Shown here: positions 10,501-19,498 of the stretch, in pieces | Position numbering within the stretch: the first letter of the stretch is position 1 | Layout: every line of letters starts with the position of its first letter | Origin: Synechococcus sp. CS-1331 | GTDB lineage: Bacteria; Cyanobacteriota; Cyanobacteriia; PCC-6307; Cyanobiaceae | Direction: 5' to 3' | DNA: 46,510 nt | Assembly (NCBI GenBank): GCA_025127975.1 | Contig: JAHLYQ010000023.1 | Coordinates: 1 to 46,510 of the forward strand | Program-made: the position numbers and the translations under genes | Notes under the pieces: model-generated | The model's input: the letters and a program-made list of their open reading frames with translations, nothing else | What the model was told of the DNA's origin: nothing | The model's database searches: none

Positions 10501-11484
10501 ATGGCCGCACCAGCAAAACCAGCCCGCCAGCCAGCCAGCCAGCGCCTGGCCACCCGCCGGCCGGCCTCGATCAGCCGGGGGGTCAGCGGCCAACGGCGGG
10601 CCCAGGCCCTGCACCACTCCCGCCACGGCGAAGCCCCAGCCAGCAACGAGCCCAAAAGCACCCGCTGGGGCACGATCGGCTTCATGGCGGCCATCCATGT
10701 ACTGGCGCTGGTGGCCCTGCTGCCCCAGTTCTGGAGTGGGCCCGCCCTGGCCAGTTTCCTGGTGCTCTATTGGCTCACGGCCTGCCTGGGCGTGACGATC
10801 GGCTACCACCGCCTGCTCTGCCACCGCGCCTTCCGGGTGCCCAAGTGGCTGGAGCGCGTCTTCGCCACCTGCGGAGCACTGAGCTGCCAGCACGGCCCCC
10901 TCGACTGGGTGGGCCTGCACCGCCACCACCACAAGTTTTCAGACACCCAGATGGATCACCACACCAGCCTCAAGGGCTTCTGGTGGAGCCACATGGGCTG
11001 GATGCTGGAGGCCATCCCCGCCATGGCGGCGGTGCCCCGCCTCACCGGCGACCTGGCCAGCGACCCCTACTACCGCTGGCTGAACAACTACTTCCTGCTG
11101 TTGCAGTTGCCGCTGGCTGCCCTGCTGTTCTGGATCGGCAGTGTCACCGGCGCCGGTGGCTGGGCCCTGGTGCTCTGGGGAATTCCCCTGCGCCTGGTGG
11201 TGGTCTACCACTGCACCTGGCTGGTGAACTCGGCCACCCACCTCTGGGGCGAAGTGGCCCACGCCAGTGGTGATGGCTCCCGCAACAACCCCTGGGTGGC
11301 CGCCCTGACCTTCGGCGAGGGCTGGCACAACAACCACCACGCCTTCCCCCACTCGGCCCGCCACGGCTTCGGCCACCAGATCGACCTCACCTGGCAGCAC
11401 ATCCGCCTGCTGCGCGCCCTGGGCCTGGCCACCGCGGTGCGGCTGCCGGCTGCCGCCAACCCCGGCGCCCGCACCCTGGCGTAG
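10501..11484 (+). CDS. desC: Acyl-lipid delta-9-type fatty acid desaturase (second copy)
   Basis: 327-residue paralogue of the desaturase at 8714-9616. Histidine boxes: HRLLCH (103-108), HRHHH (140-144), HNNHH (276-280). The region after residue 55 aligns with the first copy throughout (KFKGGTT versus STRWGTIGF; WVGLHRHHHK in both; FGEGWHNNHHAFPHSARHG in both). The N-terminal ~55 residues are Arg/Ala/Pro-rich and unlike the first copy; a run of CCAG units near 10523-10540 underlies part of it, so the true start could be later. Two DesC-type genes often serve different acyl positions or temperatures. Promoter elements must lie inside or at the edge of the divergent HTH gene. Confidence 0.9.
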   Translation: MAAPAKPARQPASQRLATRRPASISRGVSGQRRAQALHHSRHGEAPASNEPKSTRWGTIGFMAAIHVLALVALLPQFWSGPALASFLVLYWLTACLGVTIGYHRLLCHRAFRVPKWLERVFATCGALSCQHGPLDWVGLHRHHHKFSDTQMDHHTSLKGFWWSHMGWMLEAIPAMAAVPRLTGDLASDPYYRWLNNYFLLLQLPLAALLFWIGSVTGAGGWALVLWGIPLRLVVVYHCTWLVNSATHLWGEVAHASGDGSRNNPWVAALTFGEGWHNNHHAFPHSARHGFGHQIDLTWQHIRLLRALGLATAVRLPAAANPGARTLA

Positions 11485-11526
11485 GCTGGCCGATCGGCTC
11501 TCCGCCAAACTCCCCCGTTCGATCCC

Positions 11527-11985
11527 ATGGCCAAGCGCGTTCAAGTCGTCCTCAACGAAAACGTTCTGAGCCTGGGTAAGGACGGTGACCTGGTGGAAGT
11601 GGCCCCCGGTTACGCCCGCAACTTCCTGGTGCCCACCGGCAAGGCCGTGCCCGTCACCGCAGCCGTGCTGCGCCAGGTGGAGGCCCGCCGCGCCAAGGAG
11701 GCCGAGCGCCAGGCAGCCCTCAAGGCCGAGGCCGTGGCCTTCCGCACCGCCCTTGACACCATTGGCCGCTTCACCGTCAAGAAGCAGACCGGGGGCGATG
11801 ACGTGCTCTTCGGCACCGTGACCAATGGCGACGTGGCCGAGGCCATCGAAGCTGCCACCAAGAAAGAGGTGGATCGCCGCGACATCACGGTGCCCGATAT
11901 CCACCGCACCGGCTCCTACAAGGTGCAGGTGAAGCTGCACCCGGAAGTGGTGGCGGAGATCAACCTGGAAGTGGCGAGCTTCTGA
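11527..11985 (+). CDS. rplI: 50S ribosomal protein bL9
   Basis: Large-subunit protein bL9, which reaches from the base of the L1 stalk and helps maintain reading frame. 152 residues, normal length. The N-terminal rRNA-binding domain ([32 protein letters not shown] with conserved Gly/Asn) is joined by a long charged helix (about 45-75) to a C-terminal domain starting near [10 protein letters not shown]. The dnaB gene follows, a conserved rplI-dnaB pairing in bacteria. Confidence 0.97.
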   Translation: MAKRVQVVLNENVLSLGKDGDLVEVAPGYARNFLVPTGKAVPVTAAVLRQVEARRAKEAERQAALKAEAVAFRTALDTIGRFTVKKQTGGDDVLFGTVTNGDVAEAIEAATKKEVDRRDITVPDIHRTGSYKVQVKLHPEVVAEINLEVASF

Positions 11986-11997
11986 GCGCCGTCCCCC

Positions 11998-12014
11998 TCG
12001 CCCGTATTGGGCGA
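11998..12014 (+). terminator. GC-rich hairpin between rplI and dnaB
   Basis: TCGCCC (11998-12003) pairs with GGGCGA (12009-12014) around a five-base loop; CCCC before and GGGG after could extend it with internal mismatches. It starts 13 bases after the rplI stop. No T-run follows, so it may be an attenuating or RNA-stabilising hairpin instead of a complete intrinsic terminator. Confidence 0.4.
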
Positions 12015-12104
12015 TTGCGGGGATCCGGTGCAAACTGATTGCCCCGGGCGGAGCACCGGCCCCCTGATCAGCTCTGTGCATCCCCCTTTTCCGCCTGCTT
12101 TTCG

Positions 12105-13514
12105 ATGGTGAACGCGGCCCTGGCCGGAGCAGACGAACCGCTAGAGCCCAGGCCAGCCGGGCGGCGGCGCCTGCGCGAGGAGGCCAACTTCGAGGCCCTG
12201 CCCGATTCGATTCCACCCCAAAACCTGGAGGCGGAAGAGGCGGTGCTGGGCGCCATCCTGCTGGACCCTGACGCCATCGGCCGCATCGCCGACGTGCTGC
12301 AACCGGAGGCCTTTTATCTCGGCGCCCACCGCGAGATCTACCGCACGGCGGTGATGCTGCACAGCCAGGGCAAGCCCACCGACCTGACGGCCATGTGCGC
12401 CTGGCTGGCCGACACCGGCTCCCTCGAGAAGGCGGGCGGCCAGGGGCGGCTGGTGGAGCTGGTGGAGCGCATCACCTCCACCGCCTCGATCGACCAGGTG
12501 GCCCGCCTGGTGATGGACAAGTTTCTGCGGCGCCAGCTGATCCGCTCCGGCAACGAGGTGATCCGGCTCGGCTTCGACCAGAGCAAGCCGATGGAGCAGG
12601 TGCTCGATGAGGCCGAGCAGAAGATCTTCGCCATCAGCCAGGAAAAACCCAGCACCGGCCTCACCCCCACCGCCGAGATCCTCACCAGCACCTTCAACGA
12701 GATCGAGAGCCGCTCACTCGGCACCTCCGTTGCGGGCATCCCCTGCAACTTCTACGACCTCGATGCCATCACCCAGGGCCTGCAGCGCAGCGACCTGATC
12801 ATCGTGGCCGGCCGGCCGGCCATGGGCAAAACCTCGATCGTGCTGAACATCGCCAAGAACGTGGCCCAGCTCCACGCCCTGCCGGTGTGCGTGTTCTCCC
12901 TGGAGATGAGCAAGGAGCAGCTCACCTACCGCCTGCTCTCAATGGAGGTGGGCATCGAGAGCGGCCGGCTGCGCACCGGCCGGCTGCAGCAGGAGGAGTG
13001 GCCCCTGCTGGGCCAGGGCATCAACAGCCTGGGCCAACTTCCTCTTTTCTTAGACGACAAGCCCAATACCGGCGTGCTGGAGATGCGCTCCCTCTGCCGC
13101 CGGCTGATGGCCGAAACCGGCAAGGAGCTGGGCCTGATCGTGATCGACTACCTGCAACTGATGGAGGGCTCCACCCCCGACAACCGGGTGCAGGAGCTCA
13201 GCCGCATCACCCGGGGCCTCAAGGGCATGGCCCGCGAACTAAACGTGCCGGTGATGGCCCTCTCCCAGCTCAGCCGCGGCGTCGAATCGCGCACCAACAA
13301 GCGGCCCATGCTGAGCGACCTGCGCGAATCGGGCTCGATCGAGCAGGACGCCGACCTGGTGCTGATGATTTACCGCGACGAGTACTACAACCCGGAAACT
13401 GCCGATCGCGGCATCACCGAGGTGATCGTGACCAAGCACCGCAACGGCCCGGTGGGCACGGTGAAGCTGCTGTTTGAGCCCCAGTTCACCCGGTTCAGGA
13501 ATCTTGCCGCCTGA
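12105..13514 (+). CDS. dnaB: Replicative DNA helicase DnaB
   Basis: Hexameric 5'-3' helicase that unwinds DNA at the replication fork and recruits primase. In the 469-residue form an N-terminal DnaG-interacting helical domain (PPQNLEAEEAVLGAILLD at about 38-54) is followed by a RecA-like motor: Walker A GRPAMGKTS (236-244), Walker B LIVIDYLQL, and DnaB motif 4 around LSDLRESGSIEQDADLVLMIYR. No intein interrupts it, although DnaB inteins are common in cyanobacteria. I chose the ATG at 12105 (MVNAALAG); the open frame back to 12039 needs a TTG and has no family similarity. It overlaps the next gene by 11 bases. Confidence 0.96.
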   Translation: MVNAALAGADEPLEPRPAGRRRLREEANFEALPDSIPPQNLEAEEAVLGAILLDPDAIGRIADVLQPEAFYLGAHREIYRTAVMLHSQGKPTDLTAMCAWLADTGSLEKAGGQGRLVELVERITSTASIDQVARLVMDKFLRRQLIRSGNEVIRLGFDQSKPMEQVLDEAEQKIFAISQEKPSTGLTPTAEILTSTFNEIESRSLGTSVAGIPCNFYDLDAITQGLQRSDLIIVAGRPAMGKTSIVLNIAKNVAQLHALPVCVFSLEMSKEQLTYRLLSMEVGIESGRLRTGRLQQEEWPLLGQGINSLGQLPLFLDDKPNTGVLEMRSLCRRLMAETGKELGLIVIDYLQLMEGSTPDNRVQELSRITRGLKGMARELNVPVMALSQLSRGVESRTNKRPMLSDLRESGSIEQDADLVLMIYRDEYYNPETADRGITEVIVTKHRNGPVGTVKLLFEPQFTRFRNLAA

Positions 13515-14283
13515 GCATCCCACCCTCCAGGTGGTGACGGTCCAAACCGGCCAGCGCTACCCAGATCTCTGGGTGAGTCGACTGGCGGCGATGGTGGGCC
13601 GCAACCTCAGCGAGGCCCATCGCTTCATCGTGTACACCGACCGGCCCGAACCGGCACGCTTCGCCGGGCCGAGCACCCGGCACCAGCAGCTGGAGGTACG
13701 GGATCTGCAGGGAGGCGGCCTGAAGGGCTTTTTCGGCAAGCTGAAACTGTTCGATCAGGGCCTCACCGGCGGGGATCCTTTTCTGTATCTCGACAGCACC
13801 CTGGTGATCCGCTCCGACCTGGCCCCCCTGGTGGAGCTGGGGCGAACCAGCCACTCCAGTGTGATCGGCGTGCGGGACTGGAACTACCCGATTCTCAACT
13901 CATCGGTGCTGTGGTGCCGTCCCGATGCCCACACCCAGGCAGTTTGGCAGTGCTGGCAGCAGGGCCGTTACGCGGCCGCAACCTTCCCGAGCGACCAGAA
14001 CTTCATCTTTCATGTATTCAGCGACCATGCTCCAGGCGCCCTCACCTACTGGCCCCCAGGCTGGGTGAGCTCCTACAAAGCCCTGCGCAAATTGGCCCGG
14101 CGCAATCCCGAGGCGGCGCGGGGCCAGCTGGAGGGCAGCTCCATCCTCAAATTCCACGGCCGACCCAAGCCCAATGAGGTGCTGCATCCCTGGCGCCATC
14201 CCCGTCGCACGATCCTGCGCCATCCACTCCAGCCCCAGCTCTGGGGCTACCTGGGCGAGGAGCTGCGCAGGCACTGGTACTAG
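13504..14283 (+). CDS. Putative GT-A fold glycosyltransferase
   Basis: 259-residue protein with features of nucleotide-sugar glycosyltransferases. Near the N-terminus is a beta-strand/loop unit (LQVVTVQTGQRYPDLW); later comes KLKLFDQ...FLYLDSTLVI, the position where GT8-like enzymes have a DxD metal site, here D-S-T. A late KFHGRPKPNEVLHPW segment resembles the C-terminal His/Gly region of such enzymes. No signal peptide or membrane helix. Start: TTG at 13504, with AGGA a few bases upstream, inside the dnaB tail; an earlier TTG (13474) lacks an RBS. It is probably co-transcribed with dnaB and converges on an O-antigen ligase. Target sugar unknown; the altered metal motif leaves catalysis uncertain. 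Confidence 0.65.
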   Translation: MPPEHPTLQVVTVQTGQRYPDLWVSRLAAMVGRNLSEAHRFIVYTDRPEPARFAGPSTRHQQLEVRDLQGGGLKGFFGKLKLFDQGLTGGDPFLYLDSTLVIRSDLAPLVELGRTSHSSVIGVRDWNYPILNSSVLWCRPDAHTQAVWQCWQQGRYAAATFPSDQNFIFHVFSDHAPGALTYWPPGWVSSYKALRKLARRNPEAARGQLEGSSILKFHGRPKPNEVLHPWRHPRRTILRHPLQPQLWGYLGEELRRHWY

Positions 14284-14338
14284 CAGCTTTGAAGGTGCAA
14301 ACCCGAAAATTCATACAGTCCAAGGCGCGCCAATGGGC

Positions 14339-15598
14339 CTATTTCATCATTTTTTCGCCAAGGCTAGTCAACTCTCTAGGCGCTGGATAAGCCAAGAACC
14401 AAAGGAAAGTGATGGTGAAGAAGAAAGAGATTACAGAGATATTATGATGATAAAGGGGCTGGGGAAAGGCGGAAATCATCATCGCCACAACCACAGACAA
14501 CCCGGCACCCGAAATGATGCGGGTCACACCAGATCGGAACCTACTGTAAAACAAACAAAAAATGCCAATAGAAAATATAAACCAGCCTGCAAGACCAACC
14601 AAGCCAGATATCAGCAATATATCCAGATACTGGTTGTGCATGCCCGTCCAGCCCTGAAATTGATCAGTACATAGGTTCGCACTGCAATAGGCAGCGATCA
14701 CTTGATGGCCGTTCCCAGGCCCTATGCCAAGGAGGGGATGCTGGAAAAAGCTTTGGAGTGCAATTTGCATCGCTATAAGCCGCTGCCCCTGGGATGTTCC
14801 CATGCCTTTTCCTGCAAAAAAGGCTGTTGTTTCGCTAGAAATTTGCCCATATTTGAAAACCGCAAGCGGCAACAAAATAGCAGCTGAAACCAAAAATATT
14901 ATAAATATAATCTTGGTATACACTGGGTTTTTTGATGAACGACCCAGCAAGACAAGCTGTACCAAAGCGCCAAATACTAAGCCCAACAGCGCACCTGCCG
15001 AACCAGAAGCGTACACAGCGATGACTGCACCCAAGCAACCAAAACCACAATATATTTTTTGAAGCCGACCACCATTCCTAAACATACCTGCCAAAGCAAG
15101 CAAGGCAAGGATCGCAGCGATCTGGCCAAAGGCAATTGGATTGGTGATTGGCAGGCCAACTCGCTCTGAAGGAGCTAAAATAAGCGAATGGGCCGAGAAC
15201 ATGGCAGCAAACAATCCACCGGCGCTCACACCACGAAACAGAAAATCCTCAAATATCCCAGGCTCAGCATAACTGCGAAGCCCAATAATCAAGGGAATAT
15301 ATAATAACGCCCGAATCGGATAATCAAAATAATCTACCGAGCCGCCATTTACCAGTAGAGACGGCACCATCAGCAATGGGAAGATCGCCAGGAGCCCGGT
15401 GAAGACATGATCCAAGGGCAATAATCGCCAAGGCCACCGGCCAAGCACCGCCACTAGGCTCAAGGATACCAATACCCCCGCAAATAAGCCAAACGAGTTT
15501 TTAACCAGTAGGATGGAAGAGTAAAAAGCAAATACTGACCACTCGAGCAAGGCAAACCTGATAATTATTGGATGCAGTTTTGCCAAAAAGCCGCCCAT
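14339..15598 (-). CDS. O-antigen ligase family membrane protein (Wzy_C domain)
   Basis: 419-residue polytopic protein with about ten to twelve predicted membrane helices. The large-loop segment HPLLGIGPGNG followed by WTGMHNQYLDILLISGLVG is the family hallmark; the His of HNQYLD is the essential residue of WaaL/Wzy enzymes. Such proteins join undecaprenyl-linked polysaccharide to lipid A or polymerise or release exopolysaccharide at the periplasmic face. The gene is distinctly AT-rich (25 of 60 bases G/C at 15301-15360, against ~75% in neighbours), so recent acquisition is likely. Divergent from mnmG; convergent with the glycosyltransferase at 13504-14283. Confidence 0.87.
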   Translation of the reverse strand: MGGFLAKLHPIIIRFALLEWSVFAFYSSILLVKNSFGLFAGVLVSLSLVAVLGRWPWRLLPLDHVFTGLLAIFPLLMVPSLLVNGGSVDYFDYPIRALLYIPLIIGLRSYAEPGIFEDFLFRGVSAGGLFAAMFSAHSLILAPSERVGLPITNPIAFGQIAAILALLALAGMFRNGGRLQKIYCGFGCLGAVIAVYASGSAGALLGLVFGALVQLVLLGRSSKNPVYTKIIFIIFLVSAAILLPLAVFKYGQISSETTAFFAGKGMGTSQGQRLIAMQIALQSFFQHPLLGIGPGNGHQVIAAYCSANLCTDQFQGWTGMHNQYLDILLISGLVGLAGWFIFSIGIFCLFYSRFRSGVTRIISGAGLSVVVAMMISAFPQPLYHHNISVISFFFTITFLWFLAYPAPRELTSLGEKMMK

Positions 15599-15665
15599 AA
15601 ATACAGTCTATACCACGCACCCAATACTAGCCCAGCGAAGCAGGATCGCCAAGCCTGTTGACTAT

Positions 15666-15693
15666 TTGCCAGTGACCGTAGACCATTAATAAT
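15666..15693 (+). promoter_or_regulatory. Candidate sigma-70-type promoter of mnmG
   Basis: TTGCCA at 15666-15671 (-35) and AATAAT at 15688-15693 (-10) are separated by 16 bases and lie about 50 bases before the mnmG ATG, in the AT-rich stretch between divergent genes. Confidence 0.4.
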
Positions 15694-15742
15694 GATGCTT
15701 TAGAACCCAACCCAGCGCTGGCAACTCGATAGCCTTGGATAC

Positions 15743-17704
15743 ATGACAAGCTCCGCCACCCACTTCACCGAACACTTCACAGAAAACTTCGACGTGATCG
15801 TGGTGGGTGGCGGCCATGCCGGCTGCGAGGCGGCCCTCACCGCCGCGCGTCTAGGGCTCAGCACCGCCCTGTTCACCCTCAACCTCGATCGAATCGCCTG
15901 GCAGCCCTGCAACCCGGCGGTGGGCGGGCCGGCCAAGAGCCAGCTGGTACATGAGGTCGATGCCCTCGGCGGCGTGATCGGCCGGCTGGCCGATGCCACG
16001 GCCCTGCAGAAGCGGGTGCTCAACGCCAGCCGCGGCCCGGCCGTCTGGGCCCTACGGGCCCAGACGGATAAACGCCAGTACGCCCGCCAGATGCTGCAGC
16101 TGCTGCAACACACGCCAAATCTGGCCCTGCGCGAGGCGATGGTGACCGGCCTGGAGCTGGAGGGCACGCCAGGAGAAGACGCCCACATCAGCGGCATCCG
16201 CACCTACTTCGGCAGCACCTACGCCGCGCCGGCCGTGATCCTCACCGCCGGCACCTTCCTGGGCGGCCAGATCTGGGTGGGCAGCCAATCGATGAGCGCC
16301 GGCCGCGCCGGGGAACAGGCAGCCGTTGGGCTCAGCGAAGCCCTCGAGGCGCTGGGCTTCCAGATGGGCCGGCTCAAGACCGGCACCCCAGCTCGGGTGG
16401 ATCGGCGCAGCATCGCCTTAGACCAACTCGAAGAACAACCCAGCGACGCAGCCGATCGTTTCTTTTCCTTTGATCCAACCGCCTGGGTGAGTGGCGAGCA
16501 GATGAGCTGCCACATCACCCGCACCACCGCCGCCACCCACCAGCTGATTCGCGACAACCTGCACCTCACCCCGATCTACGGCGGCTTCATCGACAGCAAG
16601 GGACCCCGTTACTGCCCCTCGATCGAAGACAAGATCGTGCGCTTCGCCGATAGGGAAAGCCACCAGATCTTTCTGGAGCCCGAGGGCCGCGACACGCCGG
16701 AGATCTACGTGCAGGGCTTCTCCACCGGCCTGCCCGAGCGACTGCAACTGGAGCTGCTACGAACCCTGCCGGGCCTGGAGCGCTGCGTGATGCTGCGGCC
16801 TGCCTATGCCGTCGACTACGACTACCTGCCTGCCACCCAACTCAAGCCATCCCTGGAAACCAAGCGGGTAGCCGGGCTGTTTTCGGCCGGCCAGCTCAAC
16901 GGCACCACCGGCTACGAGGAGGCAGCCGCCCAGGGGCTGGTGGCCGGCCTCAATGCCGCCCGGCTAGTGCGCGGCCAGGAGCCTGTGCACTTCCCCCGCG
17001 AGGGCAGCTACATCGGCACCATGGTCGATGACCTGATCACCAAGGATCTGCGCGAGCCCTACCGGGTGCTCACCAGCCGCAGCGAATACCGGCTGGTGCT
17101 GCGGGGCGACAACGCCGACCGACGCCTCACCCCCCTGGGACGCGAGCTGGGCCTGATCGACGAGCGCCGCTGGCAGATCTACGAGGGCAAACAGGCGGCG
17201 ATTGCCACCGAGCAACACCGCCTCAACACGGTGCGGCTCAAGGTCAGCGATCCGGCCGCCGCCGCCGTGGAAGCCCAAACCAGCGCCCCCATCAAGGGCT
17301 CGATCACCCTGGCCGAGCTGCTGCGTCGCCCCGGCTTCCACAGCGCCGATCTGGCCCGCCACGGCCTGGCCGACCCAGAGCTGCGCCGGGATGTGGCCGA
17401 AGCCACCGAAATCGACATCAAATACAGCGGCTACCTGGCCCGCCAGCAGCAGCAGATCGACCAGGCGAGGAAGCAGGAAAACCGCCCTATCCCCACCGAC
17501 ATCAACTACGCCACGATCGCCACCCTCTCCAACGAAGCAAGGGAGAAACTGGCGGCAATCAGGCCATCGAACCTTGGCCAGGCCTCCCGAATGGCGGGGG
17601 TCTCTCCGGCAGACGTCACGGCCTTGATGCTCTGGCTCGAGATCCGCAACCGCCAGGCCTCGTCAAGCCCAGCCAGGCTCGGTAAGTTGAAGCCAAGGCC
17701 GTAG
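15743..17704 (+). CDS. mnmG: tRNA uridine-5-carboxymethylaminomethyl synthase MnmG (GidA)
   Basis: FAD-dependent enzyme which, with MnmE, installs the (carboxymethyl)aminomethyl group at U34 of certain tRNAs, using methylene-THF. 653 residues. The N-terminal Rossmann motif is [14 protein letters not shown] (about 17-30), followed by [21 protein letters not shown], the standard MnmG FAD region. [10 protein letters not shown] and [13 protein letters not shown] are further hallmarks. A helical C-terminal MnmE-binding domain ends with [20 protein letters not shown] at 15743 gives the normal length. It is the only typical housekeeping gene inside the polysaccharide-related stretch. Confidence 0.97.
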   Translation: MTSSATHFTEHFTENFDVIVVGGGHAGCEAALTAARLGLSTALFTLNLDRIAWQPCNPAVGGPAKSQLVHEVDALGGVIGRLADATALQKRVLNASRGPAVWALRAQTDKRQYARQMLQLLQHTPNLALREAMVTGLELEGTPGEDAHISGIRTYFGSTYAAPAVILTAGTFLGGQIWVGSQSMSAGRAGEQAAVGLSEALEALGFQMGRLKTGTPARVDRRSIALDQLEEQPSDAADRFFSFDPTAWVSGEQMSCHITRTTAATHQLIRDNLHLTPIYGGFIDSKGPRYCPSIEDKIVRFADRESHQIFLEPEGRDTPEIYVQGFSTGLPERLQLELLRTLPGLERCVMLRPAYAVDYDYLPATQLKPSLETKRVAGLFSAGQLNGTTGYEEAAAQGLVAGLNAARLVRGQEPVHFPREGSYIGTMVDDLITKDLREPYRVLTSRSEYRLVLRGDNADRRLTPLGRELGLIDERRWQIYEGKQAAIATEQHRLNTVRLKVSDPAAAAVEAQTSAPIKGSITLAELLRRPGFHSADLARHGLADPELRRDVAEATEIDIKYSGYLARQQQQIDQARKQENRPIPTDINYATIATLSNEAREKLAAIRPSNLGQASRMAGVSPADVTALMLWLEIRNRQASSSPARLGKLKPRP

Positions 17705-17747
17705 GGGGCGACTTCTGGTGAATCCAGCACGGGGCATACCTACGTCC

Positions 17748-18557
17748 ATGGCCTACTGGGAGCTGCGAGCCGAACAGGTGCTCAACCGGGTGTTTGAACC
17801 CGAAAAACCCATCGAGGTGGAGTTCTGTGACAGCCCCAGGCAAGCCCCCCTGCAGGCGATGGAACCAACGCTCGTCATCAACCCACTGCCGAGCCATCGG
17901 GCCAAGCCTGGGCTTCTGCTGGCCATCACCACTGGGGCCATGGTGGCCACTGGCGCTGCCCTGGTTGTATTGGGCCTCTGGAACCAATCCCAGCAGGCCA
18001 TCCAGCAGGAACGCAACATGCTTCTGATCGAGCGGCTGCGCAACATGGGGCCCAGCTCCGGCGCCGGCACTGCTCAAGCCACAGCTGACGCCACTGCTGA
18101 AGGCAATCAGAGCTCTGCCACGGCGGCAGGCGCGGCCCAAGGTGGCGATCTGCCGCCGCCCCCGCCAGGTGAACCCTGGGTTGAGGAGCTGGCCGCCTTA
18201 CCCGCAACCGGCGCTCCCCTGGCCGGCGTGCTCAGGGTGCCTGTCAATGGCCGCATCACCAGCCCAGCACCAGAGGCCAGCGGCAATAGAAATAGCCATC
18301 GCAACAGCAATAGCAATAGCAATGGTGGCAACAGAAGTGGTGCTACGGGCTCCAGCGCGCCCCAGTTGGTGGGGGTGGTTCAAGTGGCTGGTCAAAGTGG
18401 TTCGGCAATCTTCCAGATCGGAGGCAGCTCAACAAGTGCGGCGGTGGGCGAAAGCATCGGCGCCAGCGGTTGGCGTTTGCGCTCTGCCGGCGGGGACAGC
18501 GCCGTGATCGAAAAAGGAGGAGAACAGCTGCGGGTAAGCATCTCCAGTGGCTTTTGA
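17748..18557 (+). CDS. Single-pass membrane protein with low-complexity linker and PilP/GspC-like C-terminus
   Basis: About 269 residues. A cytoplasmic N-terminus (MAYWELRAEQVLNRVFEPEKP) leads to one membrane helix (LLLAITTGAMVATGAALVVLG), a helical stretch, an Ala/Gly/Pro-rich linker, and an Asn/Ser-rich repeat (about residues 180-195). The compact C-terminal domain (QLVGVVQVAGQSGSAIFQ...AVGESIGASGWRL...VIEKGGEQLRVSI) has the layout of the PilP/GspC homology domain of type IV pilus and type II secretion inner-membrane proteins. That link is by pattern only. A GTG at 17718 with AGGGGG about 8 bases upstream is an equally possible start and adds ten residues. It lies 13-43 bases after mnmG and may be co-transcribed with it. 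Confidence 0.75.
   Translation: MAYWELRAEQVLNRVFEPEKPIEVEFCDSPRQAPLQAMEPTLVINPLPSHRAKPGLLLAITTGAMVATGAALVVLGLWNQSQQAIQQERNMLLIERLRNMGPSSGAGTAQATADATAEGNQSSATAAGAAQGGDLPPPPPGEPWVEELAALPATGAPLAGVLRVPVNGRITSPAPEASGNRNSHRNSNSNSNGGNRSGATGSSAPQLVGVVQVAGQSGSAIFQIGGSSTSAAVGESIGASGWRLRSAGGDSAVIEKGGEQLRVSISSGF
18286..18331 (+). repeat. Microsatellite-like AATAGC/AACAGC hexamer repeat inside the 17748 gene
   Basis: Imperfect 6-base repeats (AATAGA, AATAGC, AACAGC, AATAGC, AATAGC) at about 18286-18331 encode alternating Asn/Ser in the linker of the membrane protein. The period is a multiple of three, so copy-number changes would alter linker length without breaking the frame. Confidence 0.7.
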
Positions 18558-18595
18558 TGCCATTGGGGCCCAGCTGACCCGCCAGCAAAGATGAG

Positions 18596-19498
18596 TTGGA
18601 GCTCCGGAACTTGAACGCCCCGAGCCGCACCTGCGTAATCAGCGTTTGCTTCAACAGCTCAGCGGTATTGGGGCGCTTTTTGGCATCTATTCCCCAAGGC
18701 ACAAGCGTTATTCTTGTTGACAATGGCTCATCAGATCTTGCTGAAACCAGGGCTCTAGCAAAGGCCCATAACGCGCTCCTGATTACCAATCAGATCAATC
18801 TGGGCTTTGGCTCTGCATGCAATCAAGGCGCAGCTGCCAGCCAGAGCGAATTTCTCTTCTTTGTGAATCCAGACAGCTTTCTTGAAGCCACAACAATCAC
18901 GACCCTGGAATCCGCCGCCGCCGCAAAGCCCGAAGCATCCGCCTTCAATCCTCAGATCATCGACAGCCTGGGCAGGGTCTCATTTAAACGCCGCAGCTGC
19001 CTGCTTAGTGCCAACGAAATAATGGGCCCTATCGCACCTAAAAACGATAGCCAGGTGCCAGTACTCACAGGTGCAGCCCTATTTTTAAGCAAACGAAACT
19101 TTGATAGAATATGCGGCTTTGATGAGAATATTTTTCTCTATCATGAAGATGATGACATCAGCATCCGCCTACGCAAGCAGGTGGGGCCAACTTGGCTGAT
19201 CCATAACTCCTTGATGACGCACCTGAGTGGCCACTCAAGCGGGCGCTCGGCCAGCATTGCGGCGCTCAAGGCTTGGCATATGGGGCGCTCACTTGTCTAT
19301 GTCACCACAAAACACCAGATCAAGGGGGCATTCCGCAAGGCAAGGGGCTCTGCCTGGCGACAGCTGTTATCGCCGGCAACCCTGCTCAGCAAGCGTAAAT
19401 TCTACAAGAATCGCGCTTTTCTCCAAGGGGTGCTCAGTGCCCGTCATGACCGGGGAGCAGGCTTTAGACCAGACCCCCAATCCATCAAGCGGCCATAG
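18596..19498 (+). CDS. Glycosyltransferase family 2 (rhamnosyltransferase-like)
   Basis: 300-residue cytosolic or peripheral GT2 enzyme. An N-terminal nucleotide-binding strand (CVISVCFNS), then VILVDNGSSD, a second nucleotide contact, and FFVNPDS in the metal-site position (N-P-D variant seen in rhamnosyltransferase-type GT2). Later GFDENIFLYHEDDDISIRLRK contains the ED motif of the catalytic base. A membrane helix is not evident. The start is TTG (18596), or TTG at 18611 with GGAG 9-12 bases upstream. No ATG is available. Base composition is less GC-rich than mnmG. It converges with the GT4 gene, and the coding ends overlap by 55 bases. Likely role: envelope polysaccharide assembly with the O-antigen ligase nearby. 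Confidence 0.85.
   Translation: MELRNLNAPSRTCVISVCFNSSAVLGRFLASIPQGTSVILVDNGSSDLAETRALAKAHNALLITNQINLGFGSACNQGAAASQSEFLFFVNPDSFLEATTITTLESAAAAKPEASAFNPQIIDSLGRVSFKRRSCLLSANEIMGPIAPKNDSQVPVLTGAALFLSKRNFDRICGFDENIFLYHEDDDISIRLRKQVGPTWLIHNSLMTHLSGHSSGRSASIAALKAWHMGRSLVYVTTKHQIKGAFRKARGSAWRQLLSPATLLSKRKFYKNRAFLQGVLSARHDRGAGFRPDPQSIKRP

Noticed and set aside
10523..10540. CCAG tetranucleotide run as a phase-variation tract
   Set aside because: Only about four units and imperfect; more likely biased codons in a Pro/Ala-rich N-terminus.
10939..12216. 425-codon minus-strand ORF spanning desaturase, rplI and dnaB start
   Set aside because: Crosses three confident plus-strand genes and shows no family features.
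12105..13514. Intein in DnaB
   Set aside because: The coding sequence is continuous at Walker A and motif 4 and has standard length.
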